Under the pieces are notes generated by a model, which saw only the letters and a list, made by a program, of their open reading frames with translations, ran no database searches and was not told where the DNA came from. From Rouxiella aceris (lineage in GTDB: Bacteria > Pseudomonadota > Gammaproteobacteria > Enterobacterales > Enterobacteriaceae), in contig NZ_JAADJU010000001.1 of the NCBI RefSeq assembly GCF_012933545.1, forward strand, positions 558,001-622,000: a stretch of DNA of 64,000 nucleotides, written 5' to 3'. This document shows, in pieces, positions 32,853-42,863 of this stretch. Position 1 is the first letter of the stretch. Each line of letters opens with the position of its first letter. Both the position numbers and the translations under genes were made by a program.

Positions 32853-33829
32853 AGCTTGACTCCAGTAGATTGAGAGGATTGTCGATAACGGGCATCGGCG
32901 AGCTGGCAAAGTAATTCGAACATCATGGTGGCACCGGTCAGACTGGTCAGGTTTCCCTGATCGAACGGTGGCGAGACTTCTACAACATCGGCCCCCACCA
33001 AATGCAAACCTTGCAGATGACGAATACATTGCTGCCCTTGCAGGGAGGTGAGACCGCCGATTTCTGGCGTGCCGGTACCGGGAGCAAAAGCCGGATCCAG
33101 CACATCAATATCAAAGCTGACATAGACCGGCAGATCGCCAACAATCTGCCGCGCCTGTTGCATTACCGCATCGATCCCCCTGGCCGCCACCTGCTCCATC
33201 GGGATCACCGTAATGCCGCATTCGGCGGCAAAAGCGTGGTCATGGGCAGAAAACAGCGAGCCACGGATGCCGATCTGCACGGTACGCCGTGGATCGATCA
33301 GCCCTTCCTCCACTGCACGACGGAAAGGGGTGCCGTGGGTAAAACGCTCGTGACCAAAATAGCTGTCATTGGTATCGGAATGGGCGTCGAAGTGGATCAG
33401 CCCCAAAGGTTGTGCTTTTCCCAGGGCGCGCAGGATCGGCAGCGTGGTCAGATGATCGCCGCCAGCCGTCAGGGGCAGCACCTGCTGGCTAACCAGCTGT
33501 TGATAAAAGGCTTCGATCTTCGCCAGGCTGTCTTGCAGATCCATGGGATTAACGCCGACATCACCGAGATCCCCGACACGGGCCAGATCATATGGGGAGA
33601 TCAGACTGACGGGATGCACCCGACGGATCAGGCTGGAAGCATTGCGCAGTTCGCGCGGACCGTGGCGCGTTCCCGCGCGGTTGGTGGTGCCGCCATCCCA
33701 GGGAACGCCGACGATACCGATATCCAGCGCCTCGCTGAGCGCGCCAAAGGGCAAACGAAAGAAGGTTGGCAGGCCGGTGTAACGGGGAATATCGCCGTTT
33801 TGCGGCTGCGGATTATGCGGCTCGCTCAT
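32849..33829 (-). CDS. Ureohydrolase (agmatinase/guanidinobutyrase family), second paralogue
   Basis: A 326-residue arginase-superfamily hydrolase that should split a guanidino substrate into urea and an amine. All dinuclear metal ligands are present: GGDHL (about residue 123), FDAHSD and SFDIDVLDP. It is clearly different from the adjacent paralogue (33826-34791), with which it overlaps by four bases. Two intact, diverged copies suggest different substrates or a mixed oligomer. Agmatine, 4-guanidinobutyrate, 3-guanidinopropionate and guanidine are all possible; sequence alone does not decide. Confidence 0.88.
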   Translation of the reverse strand: MSEPHNPQPQNGDIPRYTGLPTFFRLPFGALSEALDIGIVGVPWDGGTTNRAGTRHGPRELRNASSLIRRVHPVSLISPYDLARVGDLGDVGVNPMDLQDSLAKIEAFYQQLVSQQVLPLTAGGDHLTTLPILRALGKAQPLGLIHFDAHSDTNDSYFGHERFTHGTPFRRAVEEGLIDPRRTVQIGIRGSLFSAHDHAFAAECGITVIPMEQVAARGIDAVMQQARQIVGDLPVYVSFDIDVLDPAFAPGTGTPEIGGLTSLQGQQCIRHLQGLHLVGADVVEVSPPFDQGNLTSLTGATMMFELLCQLADARYRQSSQSTGVKL

Positions 33830-34791
33830 ACTCTGGCCTCCCGTGGATAGCGCACACCGGGCAAGACACAGAGCATTTCATACAGCAGGTTGGCCCCCAG
33901 TTGTGCAGTAACGCCGCTGATATCATAAGGGGGTGACACTTCCACCAGATCGCAGCCCACCAGATCCAGGCCACGGCAGCCACGGACGATCTCCAGCGCC
34001 TGAATGGCACTTAGACCGCCGACTTCCGGCGTACCTGTTCCCGGCGCCCAGGCGGGATCGAGGCTGTCGATATCATAGGAAAGGTAGACCGGCCCTTGCC
34101 CGAGTTTTTGGCGGATCTCCGCCATCAGCGGCGTCATACTGCGATGCCAGCAGGCTTCCACCGGGATCAGTTGAAACCCCTGATCGACTCCCCACTGAAA
34201 ATCGTCGCTGGTGTAACCCTGTGCACGCTGGCCGATCTGGACGACACGATGACAGTCCAGCAAGCCTTCTTCGACCGCACGACGAAAGGTGGTGCCGTGG
34301 GCAATTTTTTCGCCAAACATCTCGTCGTTGGTATCGGTATGGGCATCGACATGGATCAGCCCCATGGGACCATGTTTTTTGGCCAGCGCCCGCAGGATGG
34401 GCAGTGATAAGGTGTGGTCGCCGCCCAGGGTCAGCGGGATCAGTGGCCAGTCATTGAGAGTGGTGTAGTAGTCTTCAATAATATCGACGGATTTCAGCAG
34501 GCTGTAGGTGTTAATGGGCACATCACCCAGATCGCCGATGTGCAGTGAGTCGAAGGGAGCCGCTCCGGTGGCCATATTGTAAGGTCGAATCATCACTGAC
34601 TCGTTACGAATATGCCGCGGTCCGTAGCGGGTACCGGCGCGCTGGGAGGTACCAACATCCAGCGGAATGCCAATAAACGCCACATCCAGCCCCTGTGGCC
34701 CGTCGCTGTATGGCAAACGCATCATGGTGGTGCGCCCGGCAAAACGTGGCATCTCATTACCACTTTGCGGCTGATGATAAGTTGTTTCCAT
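33826..34791 (-). CDS. Ureohydrolase (agmatinase/guanidinobutyrase family), first paralogue
   Basis: A 321-residue arginase-superfamily enzyme, the first gene of a four-gene operon (two ureohydrolases, binding protein, fused permease-ATPase). Metal-binding motifs GGDHTLS, VDAHTD and SYDIDSLDP are complete. It is divergent from a LysR regulator, with an inverted repeat between them. The operon layout resembles known guanidinobutyrate/guanidinopropionate utilisation loci, in which a LysR-type regulator lies beside the hydrolase. The substrate is inferred from context only. Confidence 0.88.
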   Translation of the reverse strand: METTYHQPQSGNEMPRFAGRTTMMRLPYSDGPQGLDVAFIGIPLDVGTSQRAGTRYGPRHIRNESVMIRPYNMATGAAPFDSLHIGDLGDVPINTYSLLKSVDIIEDYYTTLNDWPLIPLTLGGDHTLSLPILRALAKKHGPMGLIHVDAHTDTNDEMFGEKIAHGTTFRRAVEEGLLDCHRVVQIGQRAQGYTSDDFQWGVDQGFQLIPVEACWHRSMTPLMAEIRQKLGQGPVYLSYDIDSLDPAWAPGTGTPEVGGLSAIQALEIVRGCRGLDLVGCDLVEVSPPYDISGVTAQLGANLLYEMLCVLPGVRYPREARV

Positions 34792-34889
34792 CTGGCACTT
34801 TCCCCTTATTGATTTAGATCCGCTTCTGCAGTGGATGGGGAGATAGTGCTATGGACGGCAGGTAGAGAAAAATAGCAAAATACAAAAAA

Positions 34890-34913
34890 TTAGTTCAGTA
34901 AAATGACAACTAA
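34890..34913. promoter_or_regulatory. Candidate LysR-type operator in the divergent promoter region
   Basis: A perfect inverted repeat, TTAGTT-N12-AACTAA, lies 30 bases upstream of the LysR gene and 99 bases upstream of the first ureohydrolase. Its size and T-N11-A pattern suit a LysR-family site that controls both directions. Confidence 0.5.
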
Positions 34914-34942
34914 CAACTTCCACTTTGGGTGAATAACACATT

Positions 34943-35851
34943 ATGTCTATTGGCAAATTTCCCAACCTGCGCCTGCTGCATATTTTCACCACGGTGGCGA
35001 AATATCATGGCTATACCGGCGCGCAGCAGGAGCTTAATCTCACGCTATCCGCCATCAGTAACTATATGAGCGAGCTGGAAGAAAAACTGGGGTTTATCGT
35101 CTGTCGGCGCGGCAGAGGCGGGTTTTCCCTGACCCCGAAAGGCGAAGCTTTTCTTCAGCAGAGCCTGAGTCTGCTTAATGCGGCAGAGAATTTTGAGCGC
35201 TATACCGCCTCATTGAGTGGCGAACAGAGCGGCGTGATGAATTTGGGCATTATTGATTCTACGGTCACCGACCCACGCTTGCCGATCACCGAGGCCATCA
35301 GCCAGTTCAGTGAGCGTTTTCCGCTGGTGCATCTCAATCTGCAAATTAAAAGCCCCAATACGCTGTTGCAGGGGATCCTGAATAATGAACTGGATGTGGC
35401 AGTCGGCAACTTCTCGCTACAGGGCAATAGTGTGATTGCCCATCCGCTGTATCGAGAACAACATTGGTTGTACTGCAGCAATCAGCATGAGCTATTCGAT
35501 GTGCGCCATCCTACCGTCGCCCATATTGCGCAAATGCGCATGGTGACGCGCAGTTACTGGAGCCAGGCAGAATTGGGAAAACGCGGGTTTAAGCACAGCA
35601 CGGCGAGTGTAGAAAGTATGGAGGCGCAGTTGATGCTGATTTTATCGGGCAAGTATGTGGGTTATCTGCCGGAACACTATGCCTTTCCCTGGGTGCAAAA
35701 TCAGCGGTTGCGCGCGCTGCTGCCCACCGATTACGGTTATCAGGCACCCTTTTCGCTGATTTTTCGCCGGGGACGCAGTAAGGAGATCCTGGTACGCAGC
35801 ATGCGGGATCTGCTGAGAACCGCGTCAAAATCCCATAAAGCTCGACACTAA
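34943..35851 (+). CDS. LysR-family transcriptional regulator of the ureohydrolase operon
   Basis: A 302-residue LysR-type regulator. The N-terminal winged helix-turn-helix (residues about 8-66, LHIFTTVAKYHGYTGAQQELN) is followed by a periplasmic-binding-like effector domain. The GAQQELNLTLSAIS recognition helix is in the usual place. It is divergent from the ureohydrolase-transporter operon and most likely activates it in response to a guanidino compound or its amino product. It converges with uppP at a long hairpin. Confidence 0.88.
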   Translation: MSIGKFPNLRLLHIFTTVAKYHGYTGAQQELNLTLSAISNYMSELEEKLGFIVCRRGRGGFSLTPKGEAFLQQSLSLLNAAENFERYTASLSGEQSGVMNLGIIDSTVTDPRLPITEAISQFSERFPLVHLNLQIKSPNTLLQGILNNELDVAVGNFSLQGNSVIAHPLYREQHWLYCSNQHELFDVRHPTVAHIAQMRMVTRSYWSQAELGKRGFKHSTASVESMEAQLMLILSGKYVGYLPEHYAFPWVQNQRLRALLPTDYGYQAPFSLIFRRGRSKEILVRSMRDLLRTASKSHKARH

Positions 35852-35881
35852 TGCCTGCGGCAACGCCGAGGGAACAGGTCA

Positions 35882-35917
35882 TAGCGTTCAGGTTGCCACC
35901 AGACAACCTGAACGCTA
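35882..35917. terminator. Bidirectional hairpin between the LysR gene and uppP
   Basis: A perfect 14-bp stem (TAGCGTTCAGGTTG with its complement) and an 8-base loop separate two convergent genes. There is no T-run on either side, so termination strength is uncertain. Confidence 0.6.
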
Positions 35918-35930
35918 ACGGCGAAGGTGA

Positions 35931-36755
35931 TTAATGGATAAACACCCAATACACCAGGCCGGCGACCACAAAGCGGTAGAAGGCAAAAGGCACAAAGGAG
36001 ATGCGTTTAATCACTGCCAGGAAGGTTTTAATGGCAATCAGCGCGACGATAAAGGCGGTAACAAAGCCAACGGCAAACATCGGCAGATCCTGCCATCCCA
36101 GCAATGAATGATTTTTATAGAGATCCAGTACGCTGGCCCCCATCATCATCGGCACCGCCAGCAGAAAGGAAAACTCAGAAGCAGCAAAACGGCTGACGCC
36201 TAATAACAGCCCGCCGCCAATGGTTGCACCCGAACGGGAAAATCCCGGCCAGAGGGCAAAACATTGAAAACAGCCAATCAAAAATGCCTGCAAATAAGTG
36301 ATATCGTCGATGCCCTGCGCTTTAGGATTTTTCGGTTTTATCCATTCAGCCAACAGAAGAAACACCCCACCGACCACCAGTGAATACATCACATAACGGG
36401 GTTCAAACAAGGCTTTAATGGCATGGCTAAATACCAACCCCACCACCACCGCCGGTATCATACCCAATATAATATGCAGCAATGTCAGATGACCCGTGCC
36501 GGTTCCTTCGTGTTTAACCTTGCCAAAATGGATACCAATCAGGCCAAACAGACGTCGCCAGAACATGACCACCACGGCCAAAATAGAACCTAACTGGATG
36601 ATAACTTCGAATATTTTCGATTTCTCATCCGTAAAACCCAGTAAATTACCCGCAATAATTAAATGTCCGGTTGATGACACCGGCAAGAATTCGGTTAACC
36701 CTTCGACGATACCCAAAATCATCGCAACAAATAGCTGATGACTGTCCGTTACCAT
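35931..36755 (-). CDS. uppP: Undecaprenyl-diphosphatase UppP (BacA)
   Basis: Dephosphorylates undecaprenyl pyrophosphate to recycle the lipid carrier for peptidoglycan and O-antigen. This 274-residue membrane protein has both catalytic motifs: [15 protein letters not shown] near the N-terminus (residues 18-32) and PGFSRSGAT near residue 170. About eight membrane segments are visible. Extra copies of this gene give bacitracin tolerance. It stands alone on the minus strand. Confidence 0.96.
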   Translation of the reverse strand: MVTDSHQLFVAMILGIVEGLTEFLPVSSTGHLIIAGNLLGFTDEKSKIFEVIIQLGSILAVVVMFWRRLFGLIGIHFGKVKHEGTGTGHLTLLHIILGMIPAVVVGLVFSHAIKALFEPRYVMYSLVVGGVFLLLAEWIKPKNPKAQGIDDITYLQAFLIGCFQCFALWPGFSRSGATIGGGLLLGVSRFAASEFSFLLAVPMMMGASVLDLYKNHSLLGWQDLPMFAVGFVTAFIVALIAIKTFLAVIKRISFVPFAFYRFVVAGLVYWVFIH

Positions 36756-36936
36756 AATTTACCCTGCCTTAATAAGGTTCATAAACAAAGCCGAATTTTA
36801 TTACCCGACTGAGATAAATATTAAGAATTCGCCTAGTTTTGTGTTAACTGCTATGTTTTAAACATATCAATTAATAACACCTTATTATGACAGCAGTTTT
36901 TCATTTTTTACTTTTAAAATTCTTAAAATAGTAAAA

Positions 36937-37296
36937 TTATTTTTCGCGCTGTCCACGTTCGATAATGACGCCCACATTTGCCGCCTGGGCAATCGCCCCT
37001 GGCTTGCTTAATTTAATCCGCACCCAGGGAGTGTTAAAACGCTTGATCAGTAACTCGGCCACCTCTTCGGCAACGCGCTCAACCAACGCAAAGCTTTGCG
37101 AAGTCACATGAGCAATCACTGCCTCGCTGACATCGGCATAGCTCAGGCAATCGTTAACATCGTCACTTTTCGCCGATTTTTTGTTATCCCAGGCCAGTTC
37201 GATATCAAACACCAATTTCTGCTGAATGGTTTGTTCCCACTCAAAAGCGCCTATGGTAGTAATGACATTTAATTGCTCAATAAATACGATATCCAT
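36937..37296 (-). CDS. folB: Dihydroneopterin aldolase FolB
   Basis: A 119-residue enzyme of folate synthesis that makes 6-hydroxymethyl-dihydropterin and can also epimerise its substrate. The start at 37296 (MDIVFIEQLNVITTIGAFEWEQ, residue count as in E. coli) was chosen over a longer start at 37359. The tunnel-fold motif with SYADVSEAV and the KLSKPGAI C-terminal segment are present. It is divergent from plsY, as in E. coli. Confidence 0.95.
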   Translation of the reverse strand: MDIVFIEQLNVITTIGAFEWEQTIQQKLVFDIELAWDNKKSAKSDDVNDCLSYADVSEAVIAHVTSQSFALVERVAEEVAELLIKRFNTPWVRIKLSKPGAIAQAANVGVIIERGQREK

Positions 37297-37473
37297 CACG
37301 CGTTTCTCTGTTATTGGCTTTAGCGAGATAACCCAAAACTTCCCAAGATACAGACACAAAGCCCATACACCTGTGACTTGAAAGCTAACGGGTATACCAC
37401 TTACAGCGGAAAATGCGTATTATCCACGGATGCAGTAATTAAAACGACCCCCTACATAGACGGAATTGCTTTT

Positions 37474-38127
37474 ATGAGTGCAACCGCGCTTGGAATGATT
37501 ATTTTCGCCTACCTTTGCGGCTCAATTTCCAGTGCCATTCTGGTCTGTCGCCTGGCGAGATTACCCGATCCCCGCACCCAAGGCTCCGGCAACCCGGGCG
37601 CTACCAACGTTCTGCGCGTTGGCGGTCGAGCGGCGGCGGCAACCGTGCTTATTTTCGACGTATTAAAGGGCATGATACCGGTCTGGCTGGCCTATAAACT
37701 GAATATTCCCCCGATGTATCTGGGTCTGACGGCGATTGCCGCCTGTCTGGGTCATATCTATCCGGTATTTTTTGGTTTTAAGGGGGGGAAAGGCGTGGCT
37801 ACGGCATTTGGTGCTATCGCCCCTATCGGCTGGGATTTGACCGGGCTGATGACGGGCACCTGGCTGCTGACCCTGCTATTAAGCGGTTATTCGTCGCTGG
37901 GAGCGATTATCAGTGCGCTGATTGCACCCTTTTATGTCTGGTGGTTCAAACCGCAGTTCACCTTTCCGGTGGCGATGCTCTCCTGTCTGATCCTGTTGCG
38001 TCATCACGACAATATTCAGCGTCTGTGGCGCGGTCAGGAAACCAAAATCTGGACCATGCTAAAAGAGAAAAGAGCCGCTAAAAAGGCAGCACAAGCCGCA
38101 GCCAAAAACGACAATAACGGCAAGTAA
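37474..38127 (+). CDS. plsY: Glycerol-3-phosphate acyltransferase PlsY
   Basis: Uses acyl-phosphate to acylate glycerol 3-phosphate in the inner membrane. The 217-residue protein starts at 37474 ([17 protein letters not shown]). It has five membrane segments and the three conserved loops, with [12 protein letters not shown] (about residue 35) and KGGKGVAT (about 100). The C-terminal tail is Ala/Lys-rich. Its last 16 bases are copied downstream in a 109 bp tandem duplication. Confidence 0.95.
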   Translation: MSATALGMIIFAYLCGSISSAILVCRLARLPDPRTQGSGNPGATNVLRVGGRAAAATVLIFDVLKGMIPVWLAYKLNIPPMYLGLTAIAACLGHIYPVFFGFKGGKGVATAFGAIAPIGWDLTGLMTGTWLLTLLLSGYSSLGAIISALIAPFYVWWFKPQFTFPVAMLSCLILLRHHDNIQRLWRGQETKIWTMLKEKRAAKKAAQAAAKNDNNGK

Positions 38128-38329
38128 TAGGCCGCTAATAGCCATAAAAAAAACGACCATAAAGGTCGATTGGGTTTCGTGATGAAGTTGTCTTGCCGAT
38201 CGAGATACACGGGCATAGCCCAATAACAGCAAGTAATACGCAGCTAATAGCCATAAAAAAATGACCATAAAGGTCGATTGGGTTTCGTGATGAAGTTGTC
38301 TTGCCGATCGAGATACACGGGCATAGCAC
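38112..38329 (+). repeat. 109 bp tandem duplication covering the plsY 3' end, terminator hairpin and part of the repeat element
   Basis: Bases 38112-38220 are repeated from 38221 onward with a few changes. The unit contains the last plsY codons, the stem-loop ACGACCATAAAGGTCG and the first 50 bp of the inverted repeat element (38171-38220). The first copy of the element is thus truncated and the second is complete. Confidence 0.85.
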
Positions 38330-38440
38330 ACCTAGGGGCGCTCCGGCGGGCAAGCCCGCTACGACCCCAACGGTGCACTCTCCCTAAAAACGGACTTTAC
38401 CAGTCGCCTGAAACGATCATAAGGGTCGTTTTTTTTATTT
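38260..38440 (-). repeat. Terminator-inserted 131 bp repeat, copy 4 (complete), with duplicated terminator hairpin
   Basis: The core at 38280-38410 is the reverse complement of copies 1-3 with more sequence changes. It is flanked by related stem-loops, ATGACCATAAAGGTCGAT at 38261-38278 and ACGATCATAAGGGTCGT at 38413-38429. The right one continues into a long T-run. This is the plsY terminator with its hairpin duplicated. Confidence 0.82.
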
Positions 38441-38452
38441 AAATCAGGACCT

Positions 38453-39100
38453 GAGTATTTCGAGGCGACGCAGCAACGCCGTCGCAGCCCGTCGGCCGGA
38501 GTCAGACGAGCCTGGCTGAGCCGGAGCGAGACCAGGCGCAAGGAGCCGAGAAAACGGAGCGTACATCAGTACGTGAGTATTTCGAAACGACGCAGCAACG
38601 CCGTCGCAGCTCGTCGACCGGAGTCAGACGAGCCTGGCTGAGCCGGAGCGAGACCAGGCGCAAGGAGCCGAGAAAACGGAGCGTACATCAGTACGTGAGT
38701 ATTTCGAAACGACGCAGCAACGCCGTCGCAACCCGTCGACCGGAGTCAGACGAGCCTGGCTGAGCCGGAGCGAGACCAGGCGCAAGGAGCCGAGAAAACG
38801 GAGCGTACATCAGTACGTGAGTATTTCGAGGTGACGCAGCAACGCCGTCGCAGCCCGTCGACCGGAGTCAGACGAGCCTGGCTGAGCCGGAGCGAGACCA
38901 GGCGCAAGGAGCCGAGAAAACGGAGCGTACATCAGTACGTGAGTATTTCGAGGTGACGCGGCAACGCCGTCGCAGCCCGTCGACCGGAGTCAGACGAGCC
39001 TGGCTGAGCCGGAGCGAGACCAGGCGCAAGGAGCCGAGAAAACGGAGCGTACATCAGTACGTGAGTATTTCGAGGCGACGCAGCAACGCCGTCGCAGCCC
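38453..39100. repeat. Array of five complete and one partial 122 bp tandem units
   Basis: The motif GAGTATTTCGA recurs at 38453, 38575, 38697, 38819, 38941 and 39063, exactly 122 bases apart. Units differ at only a few positions (for example CGAGGCGACG, CGAAACGACG, CGAGGTGACG). Each unit holds two possible hairpins, GCGACG...CGTCGC and GCCTGG...CCAGGC. The sixth unit stops after 38 bases, three bases before the tsaD stop codon. The period is not a multiple of three and there are no unique spacers, so this is neither coding nor CRISPR. Confidence 0.9.
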
Positions 39101-39103
39101 GGC

Positions 39104-40117
39104 TCAGACAGGCGAGAGGTCGGATAATGGCCAACGCGGCCGCACCGTCACCCCCAGATCCTCCGCCGCCCCACTGTGTAAACGCACCGTACCGGCATAG
39201 GCAATCATCGCGCCATTATCGGTACAGAATTCCGGGCGGGCATAAAAGACTTCGCCGCCGCGTTTTTCCATCATCTCGGCCAGCTTGCTGCGCAGTGTAC
39301 GGTTGGCGCTGACGCCACCGGCCATCACCAAACGTTTAAATCCGGTGTGCTCTAGCGCCCTTTTGCATTTGATAGCCAACGTATCGACGACTGCATCTTC
39401 AAAAGCGCGGGCAATATCGGCATGGGTTTGCGCGTCGCTGTCATTGCCACGAATGGTATTGGCAGCAAAGGTTTTCAAGCCGGAGAAGCTAAAGTCGAGA
39501 CCAGGGCGATCGGTCATTGGCCGCGGAAAAGTAAAGCGTCCTGGCTGTCCCTGTTGCGCCATTTTTGACAGCAGCGGACCACCGGGATAATCCAGGCCAA
39601 GCAATTTTGCCGTTTTATCAAAGGCTTCACCGGCGGCGTCATCTACGGACTCGCCGAGCAAGGTATATTCACCAATGCCGGTCACGCTGATCAACTGGGT
39701 ATGACCGCCGGAAACCAGCAGCGCCACAAAAGGAAATGCCGGTGGATTGTCTTCCAGCATCGGTGCCAACAGATGCCCTTCCATATGATGCACCGGGATA
39801 GCCGGAACGTTCCAGGCAAAAGCCAGCGAGCGGCCAATGGTGGCCCCCACAAGCAGCGCACCCACCAGCCCGGGACCGGCGGTATAGGCGACAGCGTCAA
39901 TATCTTTCGCCGCAAGATTGGCTTCCTGCAACGCAGCCTGGATCAGTGGCAAGGTTTTGCGCACATGGTCGCGCGAGGCCAGCTCAGGCACCACACCGCC
40001 GTAGTCGGCATGTAATTTTACCTGACTATACAATTGGTTAGCCATTAAGCCTTGTTCTGTGTCGTAAATTGCAATGCCGGTTTCATCGCAGGACGTCTCT
40101 ATACCCAGTACTCGCAT
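39104..40117 (-). CDS. tsaD: tRNA N6-adenosine threonylcarbamoyltransferase TsaD
   Basis: Transfers threonylcarbamoyl to A37 of ANN-decoding tRNAs, together with TsaB and TsaE. The 337-residue protein starts at 40117 ([14 protein letters not shown]). The metal-binding HMEGH motif is near residue 111, and the nucleotide-binding ASKR-fold is complete. It is divergent from rpsU, the classical arrangement. Its stop codon lies three bases from the end of the 122 bp repeat array. Confidence 0.97.
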   Translation of the reverse strand: MRVLGIETSCDETGIAIYDTEQGLMANQLYSQVKLHADYGGVVPELASRDHVRKTLPLIQAALQEANLAAKDIDAVAYTAGPGLVGALLVGATIGRSLAFAWNVPAIPVHHMEGHLLAPMLEDNPPAFPFVALLVSGGHTQLISVTGIGEYTLLGESVDDAAGEAFDKTAKLLGLDYPGGPLLSKMAQQGQPGRFTFPRPMTDRPGLDFSFSGLKTFAANTIRGNDSDAQTHADIARAFEDAVVDTLAIKCKRALEHTGFKRLVMAGGVSANRTLRSKLAEMMEKRGGEVFYARPEFCTDNGAMIAYAGTVRLHSGAAEDLGVTVRPRWPLSDLSPV

Positions 40118-40281
40118 CACTGATCCCATCATGTTTTGGTGCAAACGTGCGGCGCGTAGTCTAGCACACAACCCACTGCCGGTATTACTTCCTGCAGGGA
40201 GGATCGCGCGTTTTACCACCAGCAATGCCAGTTTTATGAACAAAGCGACGATTAAAGTCGAGCAATTTAAGTTGTTTGGTA

Positions 40282-40287
40282 TATAAT
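40282..40287 (+). promoter_or_regulatory. Candidate -10 box of the rpsU-dnaG-rpoD operon
   Basis: A perfect TATAAT lies 178 bases upstream of rpsU in the tsaD-rpsU gap (40118-40464, otherwise no gene seen). The -35 region at the usual distance (about 40258-40264, TCGAGC) is a weak match. Confidence 0.5.
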
Positions 40288-40410
40288 CGCGGGCCGACGC
40301 AAAAGCGAGCGCTCAGTCCTTCGACGAGAGGATTGTAATGCGCCTGTTTCAATTTGCCATTGGGCTTTACAACGCCTGGCAAGTTGGAGTAAAATTCCGC
40401 ACCATTTTGA

Positions 40411-40680
<270 letters not shown>

Positions 40681-40751
40681 TTCTTCGGGGGCAACCCCAC
40701 CCGCGTGATACTGTTTTTTAAAACGCGCAGACCGAGTAGTTGCATACGAAG

Positions 40752-40779
40752 GCCGTGCTTTCCGAAAGGAATGCGCGGC
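40752..40779 (+). terminator. Internal attenuator/terminator between rpsU and dnaG
   Basis: The stem GCCGTGC...GCGCGGC (one G-U pair) is extended by TTCC/GGAA around a GAAA-type loop and followed by a weak T-rich stretch. E. coli has a partial terminator at the same place, which keeps primase low relative to S21. Confidence 0.55.
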
Positions 40780-40938
40780 TTGTTCTCGTTTATAGGCTAT
40801 ATCCACAAGATTTTGCGGTGCAGTGCAGCGGCAACCGACCCCGGCCCGGCGACCTTACCCGGTAAGTGACGCAGGACAGGCAAAGAAGCCCCAGGCAACA
40901 GCGACGCAAAAGACCACGGATAAGTGAGTAAGGGGCTT

Positions 40939-42687
40939 ATGGCTGGGAGAATTCCGCGCGTATTTATCAATGACTTGCTAGCTCGTACCGATATCGTCGA
41001 TTTAGTCGATGCCCGGGTAAAGCTGAAAAAACAAGGCAAGAATTATCACGCGTGCTGCCCATTTCACCATGAGAAAACACCCTCATTCACCGTAAACAGC
41101 GATAAGCAGTTTTATCATTGTTTCGGCTGTGGAGCACACGGCAACGCCGTCGACTTCCTGATGAACTATGACCGGCTTGAATTTGTCGAGTGCATCGAGG
41201 AACTGGCCACCATGCAAGGTCTGGAAGTGCCGTATGAAGTGGGCACCGGTCCGACCCCGATGGAACGCCACCAGCGTCAAAGTCTTTATCAGTTGATGGA
41301 ACCGCTTAGCGCCTTCTATCAGCAATCGCTTAAACAGCCAGCCGGGGCACCTGCCCGTGAGTATCTGGCGCAACGTGGTTTAAGCGATGCAGTAATCGAT
41401 CATTTTGCCATTGGTTTCGCCCCTCCGGGCTGGGACAACGCGTTAAAGCGTTTTGGTAAAACCGCTGACGACAGAAGTTCTCTGACCGATGCCGGTATGT
41501 TGATCACCAACGAACAAGGGCGCAATTACGATCGCTTTCGCGAACGGGTTATGTTCCCCATCCGTGATAAACGCGGCCGGGTGATTGCGTTTGGTGGACG
41601 AGTGCTGGGTGATGCCTTACCCAAGTATCTCAACTCGCCAGAAACAGAAATTTTCCATAAAGGCCGCCAGTTGTATGGCCTGTATGAAGCACAGGTAAAT
41701 CACCCTACGCCCGCGCGGCTGCTGGTGGTTGAAGGTTATATGGACGTGGTGGCCCTGGCGCAGTTCGGCATTGATTATGCTGTGGCGTCACTGGGAACCT
41801 CGACCACGGCGGAACATATTCAGTTGTTGTTCCGCGCCACCGATACGGTGATTTGCTGTTACGACGGTGACCGGGCTGGCCGAGAAGCCGCCTGGCGCGC
41901 GCTGGAAACGGCACTGCCCTATCTGCAGGATGGCCGCCAGTTGCGCTTTATGTTTTTGCCCGATGGCGAAGATCCGGACACTCTGGTGCGCAAAGAAGGC
42001 AAACAGCTATTTGAACAACGGATGGAAGAGGCGCATTCAATCTCGACTTTCCTGTTTGACACGCTAATGCCGCAGGTGGATTTGAGCAGTCCTGAAGGGC
42101 GCACCAAGCTGAGTATGCTGGCGTTGCCGCTGATCAGTCAGGTGCCGGGCGAGACGCTGCGGTTGTATTTGCGTCAGCAGTTAGGCAATAAGCTCGGAAT
42201 TTTAGATGATAGCCAGTTAGAAAAACTGATGCCCAAGGCAGCAGACAGTGCAAATAGCTACCAGCCGCCCCAGCTAAAACGCACAACCATGCGTATACTG
42301 ATAGGGTTACTGGTACAAAATCCACAACTGGCTACACTTATACCCTCACTGCAAGGTTTAGAGCAGTCGAAACAGCCGGGGCTTGACCTGTTTACCGAAT
42401 TGGTCACGACCTGTTTAGCCCAGCCGGGGCTGACTACCGGCCAGTTGCTAGAGATGTATCGAGACAACAAGTTTTACCAGCAACTTGAAACTCTTGCAAC
42501 TTGGAACCATATGATCGTTGAAGACACGGTTGAAGAAGTGTTTCTTGCAACGCTCGCCAGTTTGTACGACTCGATACTGGAGCAACGTCAGGAAGACCTG
42601 ATTGCTCGCGACAGAACTCACGGATTGAGTGCCGAAGAACGTAAAGAACTTTGGTCACTTAACCAGGCGTTAGCCAAGAAAAATTAA
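40939..42687 (+). CDS. dnaG: DNA primase DnaG
   Basis: Makes RNA primers for replication. The 582-residue protein starts at 40939 (MAGRIPRVF) behind AAGGGG. Domains are an N-terminal CHC2 zinc finger (Cys/His in CPFHHEKT and CFGCGAHG, residues about 40-65), the TOPRIM catalytic core with [10 protein letters not shown] (about 265) and YDGDRAG (about 309), and the C-terminal helicase-binding domain. Length matches E. coli (581). It is the middle gene of the operon. Confidence 0.98.
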   Translation: MAGRIPRVFINDLLARTDIVDLVDARVKLKKQGKNYHACCPFHHEKTPSFTVNSDKQFYHCFGCGAHGNAVDFLMNYDRLEFVECIEELATMQGLEVPYEVGTGPTPMERHQRQSLYQLMEPLSAFYQQSLKQPAGAPAREYLAQRGLSDAVIDHFAIGFAPPGWDNALKRFGKTADDRSSLTDAGMLITNEQGRNYDRFRERVMFPIRDKRGRVIAFGGRVLGDALPKYLNSPETEIFHKGRQLYGLYEAQVNHPTPARLLVVEGYMDVVALAQFGIDYAVASLGTSTTAEHIQLLFRATDTVICCYDGDRAGREAAWRALETALPYLQDGRQLRFMFLPDGEDPDTLVRKEGKQLFEQRMEEAHSISTFLFDTLMPQVDLSSPEGRTKLSMLALPLISQVPGETLRLYLRQQLGNKLGILDDSQLEKLMPKAADSANSYQPPQLKRTTMRILIGLLVQNPQLATLIPSLQGLEQSKQPGLDLFTELVTTCLAQPGLTTGQLLEMYRDNKFYQQLETLATWNHMIVEDTVEEVFLATLASLYDSILEQRQEDLIARDRTHGLSAEERKELWSLNQALAKKN

Positions 42688-42863
42688 GCCTGAAGTTAAC
42701 AGGTATTAACACTAACGGCTTAAGTGCCGATATAAAGCAGGGTGCTACCCCGCAAAATGCCGCCATAGTGGGCCGCGGCGATATCAAATACGCCCCAAAT
42801 GTTATTGTTGGCGGTTTCGCCGACCGACACCAACCCAATACTCTGAAGTGTGGATACCGTCTT

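Noticed and set aside
32852-33029. Longer N-terminus for the ABC binding protein
   Set aside because: It would read antisense-like, arginine-rich sequence inside the upstream ureohydrolase gene; the shorter start gives a normal signal peptide and a four-base overlap.
38453-39100. CRISPR array
   Set aside because: Units are joined without unique spacers and are 122 bp long; no cas gene is nearby.
38953-39312. Possible 119-residue plus-strand protein over the repeat array and tsaD end
   Set aside because: It runs through non-coding repeats whose period is not a multiple of three and then antisense to tsaD.
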